Shown here piece after piece: positions 9,158-20,934 of a DNA stretch of 64,000 nucleotides; within the stretch, counting starts at the first letter, position 1, and each line of letters opens with the position of its first letter. Below the pieces are notes generated by a model. That model did not search any database, was not told the origin of the DNA, and was given only the letters and a program-made list of their open reading frames with translations. The position numbers and the translations under genes are program-made. The stretch lies in contig VFIW01000143.1 of the NCBI GenBank assembly GCA_006386115.1, forward strand, positions 28,750 to 92,749. Reading direction: 5' to 3'. The stretch is from Globisporangium splendens. Taxonomy: Eukaryota; Oomycota; Peronosporomycetes; Pythiales; Pythiaceae.

Positions 9158-11987
9158 TTACTGCTTCAAGGAAGCAGCAAATTCCTCAAACCAGGACAGA
9201 CTCTCTGGGTTGCGCAGCGCGCTCTTGTTGGTCACCGCGTGGCCGTCGATGATCTTCTTGACCGTGAGCTCCACCTTCTTGCCGCTCACGGTGTACGGGA
9301 TCTCGGGACACGCAGCGATAAGCCCAGGCATGTGGCGAGGCGACGCCTGCTCTCGGATCTGCTTGCAGACCTTCTTCTGGAACTCGGGGCTGCACTCGTG
9401 GCCCTCGGCCATGACCACGAACAGCACGATGCGCACGTCTGGCGTGCCGTCGTTCAGCGTGTAGTTCTGTCCAATGACGACGGAATCCGCGATCTCGTCC
9501 ATGGCTTCCATGATCTTGTAGATGTCCGCGGTACCGATGCGGACGCCGCCGGGCTTCAGTGTGGCGTCGGAGCGGCCGTAGATGACAACGCCTCCGTTCT
9601 TGGTCACCTCCGCAAAATCGCCATGTCGCCAGATGTTGGGGAACGTGTCAAAGTCTACTCATAGCCAAGACAAGATACAGTGTTAAGCATGGCAAAGCAG
9701 CATTGCGGTTCAAAAGACGACGTGGATACTTACATGCGCCAAAGTACTTGGAGCCGTTCTCATCGTTCCAGAACTTGAGTGGCATTGAGGGGAACGGCTT
9801 GCCGCAGATCAGCTCGCCCTGCTCTTGGAGAACCTCTTTGCCGTCGTCGTTGTAAATGTGCACGTCGAGCCCAAGACCACGAATCTGCAGTTCGCCATCG
9901 TACACTACAGGGCGAAACGCGAAGCAGACACATGCATATAGAATGAGTATACGCATGAAATGTGTGCATAGCTGCAATGCGTTGACACTGTCCTACCTGG
10001 CAAGTTGGTGCAGCCCAGTGCGAAGCACCCATTCAAGTCTGTCCCGCCACTGATCGATGCAAATTGAACGTCGCTCTTGATTTCCTCATACACAAACTAC
10101 GCATCAAGCACAGACACACCTCTCCAGTTAAAGAGAGCATTCTCTACTACATCTCAAACCAATAACATACCTTGAAGATATTTGTACTCGCTGGCGAGCC
10201 CGTGGACGCAATGAGCCGCAACTTGGACAGGTCGAACTCCTTCCCAGGCAGGCAGCCAGCGTCCATCACAGCCGCCAAGTACCGCGCACTCGTTCCGAAC
10301 ACCGTCACGCCAACATTCTGCGCGTACTCCCACAGCGCGCCTGGTGATGGGTACAGCGGGTTCCCGTCAAAGATGACAACCGTCGCACCGGTGCCCAAGA
10401 CGCTCACGAGCCAGTTCCACATCATCCAGCTAGTAAACAATAAAACTGTTAACGCCAACCATTTCTGGCGTCCTGATTCAGTCCTCTAGCAAGTGCACTC
10501 ACCCCGTGGTCGTGTAGTAAAACACCTTGTCCTCGCGCGAGATGTTCAAGTGGATCATGTGCTCCTTCATGTGGTTCAAGAGCACGCCCGGGCCCTGGAT
10601 CAGGCACTTCGGCAGCCCCGTCGTGCCACTGCTGTACATGACGTACACTGGATGGTCGAACGGCAGTTGCGCAAAGCTGATGCTCTCCGTGGGGGAACCA
10701 GTCGTTTCGCTGAGGAACTGGTCGTAGTAGACCGCGTTCTTAATTTTCGAGAGGTCGAGATCCTGGGTCTGCTGGATCGTGAAGCGGAACACCACCACTT
10801 TCTCCACCGACGGCAGCTTGCTGATGATCTCCTTGAGCTGTGGCATCGTGTCCACGCGGTTGCCCTTGTAAAAGTACCCGTCGGTCGCAAACACCACCTT
10901 TGGCGTAATCTAATAGAAGTGTTGACACAAGAGCATCGTTGGCAATAAGGATCGGCATGCAGCAAAACAGCCTCAATAGAGTTAAATACCTGCGCAAAAC
11001 GATCGAGAACACCTTGAGAGCCGAAATCTGGCGAGCAGCTCGACCAAATGGCGCCGAGACTCGTCGCCGCAAGCATCGCGATGATCGTCTCGGGGATGTT
11101 GGGCGTGTACGCGACGATGCGGTCTCCCGGCACGACGCCGAGTTCCGTCAGACGCGCAGAGAGCTGTGCGACACGCGAGTAGAGCTGCTTGTACGTGATC
11201 ACGGTCTCCTGGTTGCTCGTCTCGGCCTTGAAGACGATCGCCGGGTGGTCGTCGCGGAAGCGCAGCAGGTTTTCCGCAAAGTTGAGGCGCGCGCCGGGGA
11301 AAAACTTGGCTCCCGGCATCTTCGTGACGTCATCCACCACTTTCTCGTACGGCTGGGACGAAATGACGCCCGTGTACTTCCAGCACTGCAACCATAGTGC
11401 AAGACCATTAGACAACATGACTCAAGCGCACACTAATAGATGATGCGCTTCACACAAATCAAGATAAAGCGCAGAAGAGCGTACCGCATCCCAGAACTCT
11501 TCCAAGTGTTCCACTGACCACGTCCACAGCTCATCCGGCGTCGACAGAGACACCCTACGACAAGCACGACCATCAAAACCACCATCACTTTAGTCCGTCT
11601 GACTCAAACAATCACTTGCGCGTTTTGTTCGCAAGACGATAGCGTCTCAACACATTGCACCACCACCACATTCACCACATACACATACGTACTTGTAGTT
11701 TTCGTTGACAAATTTGGTGAAGCGCATCCAGTGCGACGTGTCCAAGATCGCCTGCGTTGGCTTCCACACTGTCAACATACACACGCCACAGTACATCAAT
11801 CCCTCGCATCCTTTTCCCCATTGTGAGCAACAGATAAGCAAACGCGCACTACACATCATCACATACGCAGCTTGCGGTCGTTGTCGCTGAGCTGCTTCTT
11901 GATCGCGCCCGTGGGACTCAGCGGGGACTTCGTCTTGTCCACAGGCAGCGCGTCGCTCTTGCGCTTCACAGGCGAAGGTGGCGTCAT
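9158..11987 (-). CDS. AACS: Acetoacetyl-CoA synthetase (acetoacetate-CoA ligase)
   Basis: Nine exons on the minus strand: 11987-11867, 11768-11693, 11554-11485, 11385-10990, 10909-10503, 10429-10171, 10096-9997, 9904-9734 and 9654-9158. All phases fit and the product is 698 residues, slightly longer than the animal enzyme (about 670) because of a Lys/Ser-rich N-terminus. The enzyme activates acetoacetate with ATP and CoA in the cytosol, feeding ketone carbon into sterol and fatty acid synthesis. It is an ANL-superfamily adenylating enzyme. Visible: the family N-terminus MRFTKFVNENYK and LWTWSVEHLEEFWDACWKY; FFPGARLNFAENLL; the ATP-loop YVMYSSGTTGLPKCLIQGPG; SISGGTDLNGCFALG; LPVYDGELQIRGLGLDV; the hinge region GRSDATLKPGGVRIGTADIY; and the catalytic lysine region VSGKKVELTVKK. 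SISGGTD and GRGLG-like motifs separate it from acetyl-CoA synthetase. Confidence 0.93.
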
Positions 11988-12332
11988 GGAAGCAGGTGGC
12001 GGAGCTCTTGGTGCTTGTGCGGAAGATGTGAAATGGCGGATTGCTTAGTCCGGCAGCCAAAAGAAGACATCGTACTTAAATGGATTTCTACAGTTGTTAG
12101 GTGTGGTGTACAGTGGATATCGTATAGAAGAGCAGTTGGGACGTTGAAGTTGAGGAGCCGACGCTGACGCGTCGATGAAACAACGGCGGTGACGTCATGG
12201 GCATCATCAAGGAGGTTCTGGCTCTTTTATGTATTGTTTTGCTGCTTCGTCTACCGACCAAACACGACGTTGGACGACCACATATTACTGCAGATTTTCA
12301 GCAGATTCCAGAAATGTGCACAAAACTAATAT
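11988..12332. promoter_or_regulatory. Upstream region of acetoacetyl-CoA synthetase and 3' side of gene A
   Basis: Spacer of 345 bp. On the minus strand GCCATTTCACATC (about 12024-12036) resembles an oomycete initiator about 40 bp before the AACS start. No other gene is supported here. Confidence 0.4.
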
Positions 12333-15300
12333 TTAGACTTGTCCGTACTGATGTCCTGGTGAGTGCGACACCATGTAAAAGGACGACGTCGAAGTCGACG
12401 CTGAAGCGATGTCTACAATGTGATTTGAAACCTGCGAAGAAGAAACGAAAGAGGAGCTGTAGTTGTTCCTCATCGGCACACACTGCCGCACGCGTGTGAG
12501 TAGACTCGTGAAACTCGCAGTGAAACCCAACTCCGGTGTGAAATGGAACAGCTCGCCACGCGACAACGTGTAGTGCTTGTCCAGTCCGATCTCCATGTCG
12601 TTGAGCATGATCGGCAGGATGGGTTTGCCCTTGTCTTCAGCGAACGCCAACTGGTCCTTCAACGTCTCACTCGACATGGTCTTGCTCGAGATCACGACAA
12701 CGAACGCCGAGCATCTCGCAATCGCCTCTTTCGCGGCGTAGATGCGATCCGCCATGTCGTCGTACGATTGTGCGCCGTCCAACACACAGTCGATCCCATT
12801 CTCCGTGAGTCGGTCGTAGATTCGTTGCGTAAAGCTCGCATGCTTTTCGCCATGTGATATGAACACGAAATTGTTCTCGAGGCTCGCCACGTCCCATTCC
12901 ACACTCGTGAGATTATTAACCATGCTCAGTTGAGCTCGGTCCAGTGGTCCTCGCCGTCGCTGCCCTCCTCGTCTCGCCACATTCTCCTTGCGCTGCTTCT
13001 CGATCTCATCGCGGACCCCATCGAGCAACAGACGGAACTGGGACGCATACCGATCCTCATCGTACGTGTACCTGATGTTCCGCAGATCCGACTGAGTCAC
13101 ACTCGTGATCGCAGGCTCGAACGGCACCATCTGACGCGTGTACAGGTACACTTGGAGGTCCTCCGTGACGGCAACGTGCTCCGTCGAGATCGCCATGATG
13201 GGCGTCCCCGTCTCTTTCGCGTACGCCAGCTCCTTCAGACACCACTCCGATCGCGTGTAGTCTTCCGTGAGGATGCACACGACCATGGCGGCGTTCTTGA
13301 TGCCGCGCGCGATCTCTTCGCGCCACACGGAGCCACCGCCGATGCCGCTCGGATCCACTGTACGAAATAAAACGAAACACGCATCGAGTAAAGAGACCAC
13401 GGTTAGAAGACATGCTCACACATCGCCGTAACGAAAAGATGCTGGCAAAAAAGACAAAAAGACAAAAAGACAAAAGACAAAAGACAAAAGACAAAAGACA
13501 AAAGACAAAAGACAAAAGACAAAACCACGTACTCAGATCCAGCCACGTCGTGACATTCGCCCGTTCCAGACTCTCGCGAAGCTTCAGCGCAAACTCACTG
13601 TGCGAGTGCGTGTAGCTGATCATCACGTCGCGGTTCCCAGCAGCGCGCTTGATCTCGAACTGCAGCGTCGTGGACGTCGTGCAGTCCACTGGACGGTACC
13701 CGTCGTGGTTGGTTCGCATCACGTCGCCTCCGGCAGCGAGTATCGCCAGTGCCGTGTTCTGGAGCTCGTCCTTCATCGCTAGGTGCAGTCCCGTATCTCC
13801 GTTCGGGAGCTGCTCGTTGATGTCGGCGCCATGTTGCACCAGACAGTCGAACAGCGACTCGGACGCGTCCTTCGCCTTTGCCGCACACAACAGCGGGGTC
13901 ATGTCTGCATCGTCACGAAGGTGTGGATCTGCTCCTTTCTCCAACAGCACCTTGACCACGTCCACGCGGTTCATACGTGCTGCCCAATGCAACGGCGACC
14001 TTCCTTGGCTGTCCTGGAAGTTCGGATCCGCACAAGCTTCAAGCAGTATCTCGACAGCATCGACAGCGCCGTTGATAGCTGCCCAGTGGAGCGGCGTTCG
14101 GCGGTACAGACCGCAGTAGCCGTGCTCTCCCAGACAGTTCGGGTCGGCGCCTTTACGCAGCAGTTTGCGTACAGCCGACACATCATTCGCAGCTGCAGCT
14201 TCGTGGAGAGGCGTGAGAGCGACGTCGCCACCCCACTTTTCGATCTCACGAGCCACGGGGATATTGCCGCGCAGGTATGCAAGTTGCAGCACGGTCAGCG
14301 TGTTCATGCGTCCGGGATCTGGGATCTCGAGGTGGTTTGCGCCGGCTTCGAGCAGCATCGTCACGATCTCGGAGCTTTCAGCAACGAAGAGTGGTGGGAT
14401 GCGTTCGGACCAGTACGACGACTTGGACTTGGCATTTGGGTCTGCACCGTGGTCGAGAAGCCATCTCACGGCGTTGATTTGTCCACTCGCGACGGCGCAA
14501 TGGAGTGGAGTCACGAGCGTTGTCCGGAAGATGGACGTATCTGTTTGTTCAGCGAACGCCACAGGCTTGGAGATCACATATTTCGCAATGTACCAAAACA
14601 AGTTGCCCGTGCTGAATCGTACGCGTGACACTTTGTCGAAGGCGTTCACTTGGAAGCCAGCGCGAACGAGCAGGTCCATAGCGTGCACGTTGCCGTGTTG
14701 AGCTGCAACATGCAGTGGATTCTTCACGGACGAGCCAAACAAACCGCACCAGATCGACGCATTTCGGTAAACCTCCTCAGCAAAGTCGTCGCCAAGGCGA
14801 ATCTGAGCATACGTGAGCACGTTCTCCATCGCACGGAGGTTGCCGAGTTCTGTTTCCTTGTACAGCTGCTTGCGGATATCGTCTGTGATACGTCTGCGCT
14901 CCGACTTGCACCGAGTTCGCTTCTGTGTGATCCGCGATCGCACGTTTCCTGTTTGGTCCTTTTCTTTGAATGCGCCTAGTTGCATTTTCACGTGCTCGCG
15001 GAACCGCGCAAAATATGTGATCTCGAGAATGGTCCCCAGAAACGCGAGCGCCCCGCCAAATCCGTACAGGTGCACTCGAAATAGTGGACAGTTGAAGTTG
15101 TCGCCCTGTAGGAAAACGTACAGAAAGTAGTAAAACACGAGGATGTCAAAGGTTAGGATCCCGGCACAGATGAGCTCGCACATCTGCAAGTACAGCGTCC
15201 GGGTAACTTTGGCATTCATCACATCCTCCTGGCGCTTGAACGGCTCAAACAGACGCAATCCAGTCGCGGGCAATCCGATCAGGATCACGAACGGTAGCAT

Positions 15301-15828
15301 GTGGTACACGAGGACCGCGTAGACGACGATGGTGCTGCAGCTTCCACAGGAGACGTCGCTCCCCTCGGGGCATTCCTCGCTTCCGAACGCGATCGAGTGC
15401 GAGACGTCGCGCACGTACAGTCCGCCGTCCTGGATCGGGATCGCATTGATGTAAAACGAACACAGCGCACAAAAGTCGAGGAACGTGATGCAGTACATCG
15501 TGATGCGCAGGCGCCGCGCAAAGTACGAGTTGTGCGTGTGCGCCTTGCCGAGAAACCAGCGCGAGAGTGGAGGACGTCGGTCGTTGCCATGCTGGCGGAC
15601 GCTCTCACCGTCGTGTGGCCGCTTCTGGCCTCGGAAGAGCGCGATCCGCTGCTTCTGTCGGCGCAGCGCGTCCCGGAACCTGTGCTGTGCGCTCTGCTCG
15701 TCAGTACCGTCGCTGTCGTCGGCATCTCGTGGGAGCTCGCGCCAGGCGCCGTGGCTCGCGCCAGGCGTCATGTTGTCGACCGCCTCCAGTTGCGATGCCA
15801 TCGCCTCCTCGGCGAGATTCTCCCTCAT
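12333..15828 (-). CDS. Family copy A: 4TM-ankyrin-TIR-TIR membrane protein
   Basis: Two exons on the minus strand, 15828-13533 and 13357-12333, phase 1 junction, 1,106 residues. Layout: variable soluble N-terminus; four membrane segments at about 108-128, 166-190, 212-240 and 252-274; non-cytosolic loop 1 with C153-x7-C161-x2-C164; a basic linker; about nine ankyrin repeats (motifs such as TPLHCAVASGQINAVRWLLD and SPLHWAARMNRVDVVKVLLE); TIR1 from NRDVMISYTHSHSEF with SEWCLKEL (Glu808); and TIR2 from NNFVFISHGEKHASF with the matching position occupied by Gln (about 1001). The tail is Ser/Thr-rich. The positive-inside rule puts N-terminus, ankyrins and TIRs in the cytosol. The ATG at 15828 is the first after an initiator-like GCTCCATTTCGCAATC; homologues would favour Met10 (15801). 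Closest to copy E in loop 1 and in its 175-bp intron. Function inferred, not known. Confidence 0.88.
13358..13532 (-). repeat. Intron of copy A with TTTTGTC heptanucleotide array
   Basis: The 175-bp intron contains an array at about 13447-13524 which reads TTTTGTC in the sense of the gene, about ten units including variants with extra T. The intron of copy E has the same length and array; copies B, C and D have only about three units (125-126 bp). The intron interrupts TIR1 just before the helix leading to the catalytic Glu. Confidence 0.85.
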
Positions 15829-16780
15829 GAGCAGCGCAGTTGGACGCGCCGATTGCGAAATGGAGCGCTCTCATGTCGGCATCTTTGCGATTCAAGCGAC
15901 GCGAGTTTACGCGCTTGCGCCAGTGATGTTTGTGGAGCGTATGCATTTTTGGCGCGTATGCACAAACTAATTTTTATATAGATCCGTTTTTATTTTGGTG
16001 GTGGTTGCCGATTGGTGGATATTCGCAAAAGAAAGATGTGATTGGCTGACGGTTTATTTAGGAATGACGATCGTCACAGATGTTCAGTTTACCGCACATT
16101 CAGTGTATTTGGTTGGTGCAAAATATAAATATTTCCAGCTTCTGATTGGCTAAAATGGGTAGTTCGGAGACATGGAAGCTGATTGGCTGTTCCTTTTTCA
16201 TTCTCTTTGTCATAAACGATCGGATTACAGACATTGCCTTGAAGCAAGAGTCTGAGTGCATCGAGCTGTGGAGCAAGCGGCGGGTCTTCGGTACGAGCTA
16301 GTTTGAGGACAAACCTTGCATATCTTTTGAGTGTGGCAGTGGAGCGCTGGAAAATCGTTTCAGTGCCGGGACTGGGCTGTCGGTTGTTTCACGTTGTTGC
16401 AGTGGGTCCCCAAGAGGTGGGAAATGGTGCAGCGCAGTAGGCGCCATAGAAGCAATATGCCGTCGTTGAGGTGTTGGTGCTCCAGCCGAACTGGAGGGAC
16501 ACGATTTGCATCCATGTCGGAACTCGTTCACCTATATTGCAGCAATTTTATCATATTCAGCCAATGAAAAGATCCTTACTTCTTTTTATGCACCAATCCC
16601 AGTGCTCGCTCTCCAGCCGTCAACATTTGCTGTGCTCCAAAAGCGTAAACACTGTTGCAACTTTGTGTTAAGTACACTAATCAAACAGAACACTATCGAG
16701 TGTGGTGCCGCATGTTGAGCTAGCCGAAAAGCCACGGTGCTCATTTTGTGTCACAACGCAGTCAGTGCCGCAGAGTAGCA
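15829..16780. promoter_or_regulatory. Head-to-head promoter region of copies A and B with repeated CCAAT boxes
   Basis: The 952-bp spacer between divergent start codons holds CCAAT-type motifs: ATTGGTGG at 16011, ATTGGCT at 16041, 16145 and 16182, and AGCCAAT at 16559. Three are the identical heptamer ATTGGCT, the NF-Y core in reverse. GCTCCATTTCGCAATC on the minus strand (about 15853-15868) and GCTCATTTTGTGTCA on the plus strand (16739-16753) resemble oomycete initiators 25-40 bp before the start codons of A and B. A TATATA stretch lies at about 15974. Binding is inferred from motifs only. Confidence 0.5.
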
Positions 16781-19700
16781 ATGGCGCCGCCGGACGCGCG
16801 CTACGAGGCGATGAACACGACGCCCGCGCGCAATGGGCACGACATCCGCCAGCAAACGTCCATGGCCGCTGGTGGCGCTGACCCCAGCAGCAGACACAGC
16901 AGCTTCGCCCTGGCCGCAGACACGCCGACTACGCCGCTCAAAGCGCTTCCGACGCCACAGAAGCGCCATCGGGGCGAGCCTCGCGCGCTGCCAGCGCACT
17001 TTATCGGCAGCACGTATGCCAGCAACTCGTACTTTGCGAAGCGGTTGAGCGCAGCGATGTGCTGCGTCGCACTCCTGGACCTCGGCGGCGTGCTCGTGTA
17101 CATGGGTGGCCTCATCGCGACCCAAGACACCGGTTGCACCAGTGGAGACCAACACACGTGCGCGACCTGCGACTCAAACGTCGTGTTCGCATCACTGGTG
17201 TACCAAATGCTGCCGTGCGTTGTCCTCGTCGGTCTCCCCGCAACGGGAATCCGCGCCTGCGCACCCTTCAAGTACCAGGAGCAGCGCCACGGCGAGAACA
17301 AGAGGACAAAGTTGATGGTCACGCGCACGTCGTTCTTCCAATTCTGCGAAATCGTGAGCTCCATTCTCCTGGTGGTCAGTAACCTTGTCATTTTCTTTGT
17401 CGCCTACAGTTTGGCGAATGGATACTTTTTTCGCTGCAATCTCGGCGTCCAACTATACGTATTTGGGGCGATCGTGGCGTTAGTCGGCGTGATAATCGAG
17501 ATCACGTACTTCGCGCGATTCCGCGAGCATATGAAAATGCAACTCGGTGCGTTCCGAGAACAAGATCAAGCTGGGAACAAGAGCGCACAAGCCCCACCTA
17601 AACGAAGTCTGTGCAAGTCCGAACTCACGCGCACCGTCAACCACATCCGCAAGCAACTCTACAACGAAACGGAACTCGGCAACCTCCGCGCTATTGAAAA
17701 CGTGCTCAAGTATGCCAAGATTCGACTTGGCGACGACTTTGCAGATGACATGTACCCAATGCCGTCGATAAGTTGCGGTTTCTTTGGCAGTTCCGCCAAG
17801 AATCCACTACACATCGCAGCACAATTCGGCAATATCTATGTGATGGACCTCCTCATCCGTTCAGGATTCCGCGTCAACAGCTACGACAAATCACTTCGTG
17901 CACGGTTCACCACAGGTGACTTGTTTTGGCGTTTTGCGCAGTATGTGATCTCCAAGCCCGTGATCGTGCCCGACAAATCGACCTCCATCTTCCGGACAAC
18001 GCTCGTGACTCCACTCCATTGCGCCGTCGCGAGTGGACAAATCAACGCCGTGAGATGGCTTCTCGACCACGGTGCAGACCCAAATGCCAAGTCCAAGTCG
18101 TCGTACTGGTCCGAACGCATCCCACCACTCTTCGTTGCTGAAAGCTCCGAGATCGTGACGATGCTGCTCGAAGCCGGCGCAAACCACCTCGAGATCCCAG
18201 ATCCCGGACGCATGAACACGCTGACCGTGCTGCAACTTGCATACCTGCGCGGCAATATCCCCGTGGCTCGTGAGATCGAAAAGTGGGGTGGCGACGTCGC
18301 TCTCACGCCTCTCCACGAAGCTGCAGCTGCGAATGATGTGTCGGCTGTACGCAAACTGCTGCGTAAAGGCGCCGACCCGAACTGTCTGGGAGAGCACGGC
18401 TACTGCGGTCTGTACCGCCGAACGCCGCTCCACTGGGCAGCTATCAACGGCGCTGTCGATGCTGTCGAGATACTGCTTGAAGCTTGTGCGGATCCGAACT
18501 TCCAGGACAGCCAAGGAAGGTCGCCGTTGCATTGGGCAGCACGTATGAACCGCGTGGACGTGGTCAAGGTGCTGTTGGAGAAAGGAGCAGATCCACACCT
18601 TCGTGACGATGCAGACATGACCCCGCTGTTGTGTGCGGCAAAGGCGAAGGACGCGTCCGAGTCGCTGTTCGACTGTCTGGTGCAACATGGCGCCGACATC
18701 AACGAGCAGCTCCCGAACGGAGATACGGGGCTGCACCTAGCGATGAAGGACGAGCTCCAGAACACGGCACTGGCGATACTCGCTGCCGGAGGCGACGTGA
18801 TGCGAACCAACCACGACGGGTACCGTCCAGTGGACTGCACGACGTCCACGACGCTGCAGTTCGAGATTAAGCGCGCTGCTGGGAACCGCGACGTGATGAT
18901 CAGCTACACGCACTCGCACAGTGAGTTTGTGCTGAAGCTTCGCGAGAGTCTGGAACGGGCGAATGTCACGACGTGGCTGGATCTGAGTACGTGGTTTTGC
19001 CTTTTGTCTTTTTGTCTTTTTTGCCAGCATCTTTTCGTTACGGTGATGTGTGAGCATGTCTTCTAACCGTGGTCTCTTTACTCGATGCGTGTTTCGTTTT
19101 TATTTCGTACAGTGGATCCGAGCGGCATCGGCGGTGGCTCCGTGTGGCGCGAAGAGATCGCGCGCGGCATCAAGAACGCCGCCATGGTCGTGTGCATCCT
19201 CACGGAAGACTACACGCGATCGGAGTGGTGTCTGAAGGAGCTGGCGTACGCGAAAGAGACGGGGACGCCCATCATGGCGATCTCGACGGAGCACGTTGCC
19301 GTCATGGAGGACCTCCAAGTGTACCTGTACACGCGTCAGATGGTGCCGTTCGAGCCTGCGATCACGAGTGTGACTCAGTCGGATCTGCGGAACATCAGGT
19401 ACACGTACGATGAGGATCGGTATGCGTCCCAGTTCCGTCTGTTGCTCGATGGGGTCCGCGATGAGATCGAGAAGCAGCGCAAAGAGAATGTGGCGAGACG
19501 AGGAGGGCAGCGACGGCGAGGACCACTGGACCGAGCTCAACTGAGCATGGTTAATAATCTCACGAGTGTGGAATGGGACGTGGCGAGCCTCGAGAACAAT
19601 TTCGTGTTCATATCACATGGCGAAAAGCATGCGAGCTTTACGCAACGAATCTACGACCGACTCACGGAGAATGGGATCGACTGTGTGTTGGACGGCGCAC

Positions 19701-20116
19701 AATCGTACGACGACATGGCGGATCGCATCTACGCCGCGAAAGAGGCGATTGCGAGATGCTCGGCGTTCGTTGTCGTGATCTCGAGCAAGACCATGTCGAG
19801 TGAGACGTTGAAGGACCAGTTGGCGTTCGCTGAAGACAAGGGCAAACCCATCTTGCCGATCATGCTCAACGACATGGAGATCGGACTGGACAAGCACTAC
19901 ACGTTGTCGCGTGGCGAGCTGTTCCATTTCACACCGGAGTTGGGTTTCACTGCGAGTTTCACTAATTTTCTTGTGAATGTGCAGCAGCATGTGTCCATGA
20001 TGAGCAACGGTAGTGCCTCGATCGCTTTTAGGCATTCTGGTCTGGTGCGTCTAAAATCCTCTGCTTCCTATGCGCAGTCGATGTATTCACAATGTAATGT
20101 TTCGGATCCCAGATAA
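16781..20116 (+). CDS. Family copy B: 4TM-ankyrin-TIR-TIR membrane protein
   Basis: Exons 16781-18986 and 19113-20116 give 1,069 residues. Order: N-terminus MAPPDARYEAMNTTP shared with the family; KRLSAAMCCVALLDLGG starting membrane segment 1 (about 91-113); loop cysteines C119-x7-C127-x2-C130; membrane segments 2-4 at about 134-157, 184-211 and 222-243 with the family motif GLPATGIRACAPFKYQE between 2 and 3; FARFREHMKMQLGAF after segment 4; ankyrin repeats at about 290-700; TIR1 at about 702-830 with Glu778 in SEWCLKEL; a basic linker (RRGGQRRRGPLDR); TIR2 from about 897 with Gln971 at the aligned position. The ATG at 16781 is the first after the initiator-like motif at 16739. B, C and D form one subfamily with a short loop 1. 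The near-identity to A, D and E from FRTTLV onwards is treated as a finding. Confidence 0.9.
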
Positions 20117-20934
20117 GAGTTTTAACTTGGGAAGAAAACCATTCGAAATCCAATATTGTTTCTCTGGTCTAGCTCCGGTCTGGTTGGTATTTTCGTTCTA
20201 CAGCACTTAGCACTTGTATTTGTTTTGGATGAGGTCCTTCATCAAAAGCAATTGCAGGAAGAAGAAAGCTCGAGTTTATGCTTTCTACACCTATTTTGCG
20301 AACCCCAGACTTTTTAGCCATGACATACCCGTCAGGGGACCTCTTTGTGCTTTTATTGCTTGCACAAATCCGCATGGTCAAGCTCATGCGAAAGCACTGG
20401 CTCCAATCAATCAGCGAAGCTTTGACACGTGTCGAGACACTCTGCTCAACCGCATCTATCACTGCATGCACGTAAACACTTGCCACAAAAAAAACACAGA
20501 TGTTGATGCCTTCGAGATGGTAAACAGCCAGCTGCCATCCCACAGTTTGCGCTCCCTTTAGTCAACACTTGATATCCAATAGCCTTACACAATTTATACC
20601 GTTTTCAGGTCGTTCGACTGATCTGCGATGCTGCCAATAAATCGACTTTGTTCCGAAATCTTATCTATCTACCAGAATCGTTAGCAGTGGAGCTGACTAC
20701 AGCGAGTGGAAACACGAACGTCCATCACTCTTGAAGTTCATGCTGGTGACTCGGAACGCTAGCCAGCAATCGCGAGATTGACCTACTCTACCTGTTTAAG
20801 TTAATCTCTCTAGCAGCGATGTGGAGACCCTTGTGTGTGACATGTTGACTTAAGCGACAAGAAACAGAGCTTCGCATCAGAACCCACACTCCGAGCACTG
20901 TACGCGTGAGGTGAGACCAGTGTGCAAGAGGACA
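20117..20934. other. Intergenic spacer between copies B and C
   Basis: 818 bp without a convincing gene. Short frames in several directions lack recognisable domains. It is unlike the spacers upstream of B and D, so the tandem copies do not share long promoter sequence here. Confidence 0.4.

Noticed and set aside
12197..12499. Small plus-strand ORF with a hydrophobic start (MGIIKEVLALLCIVLLLRLP), a secreted-protein candidate
   Set aside because: Most of it is antisense to the 3' end of copy A, it has no effector motif such as RXLR, and nothing else supports it.
13441..13530. AAAGACA repeats as a possible CRISPR array or telomere-like repeat
   Set aside because: No spacers, eukaryotic context, and the array lies inside a spliced intron; it is a plain heptanucleotide microsatellite.
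13783..14628. Long open frames antisense to the ankyrin block (about 281 codons), repeated in all five family copies
   Set aside because: They are conserved only because the sense strand is near-identical, contain no recognisable domain and show the composition of a reversed coding strand.
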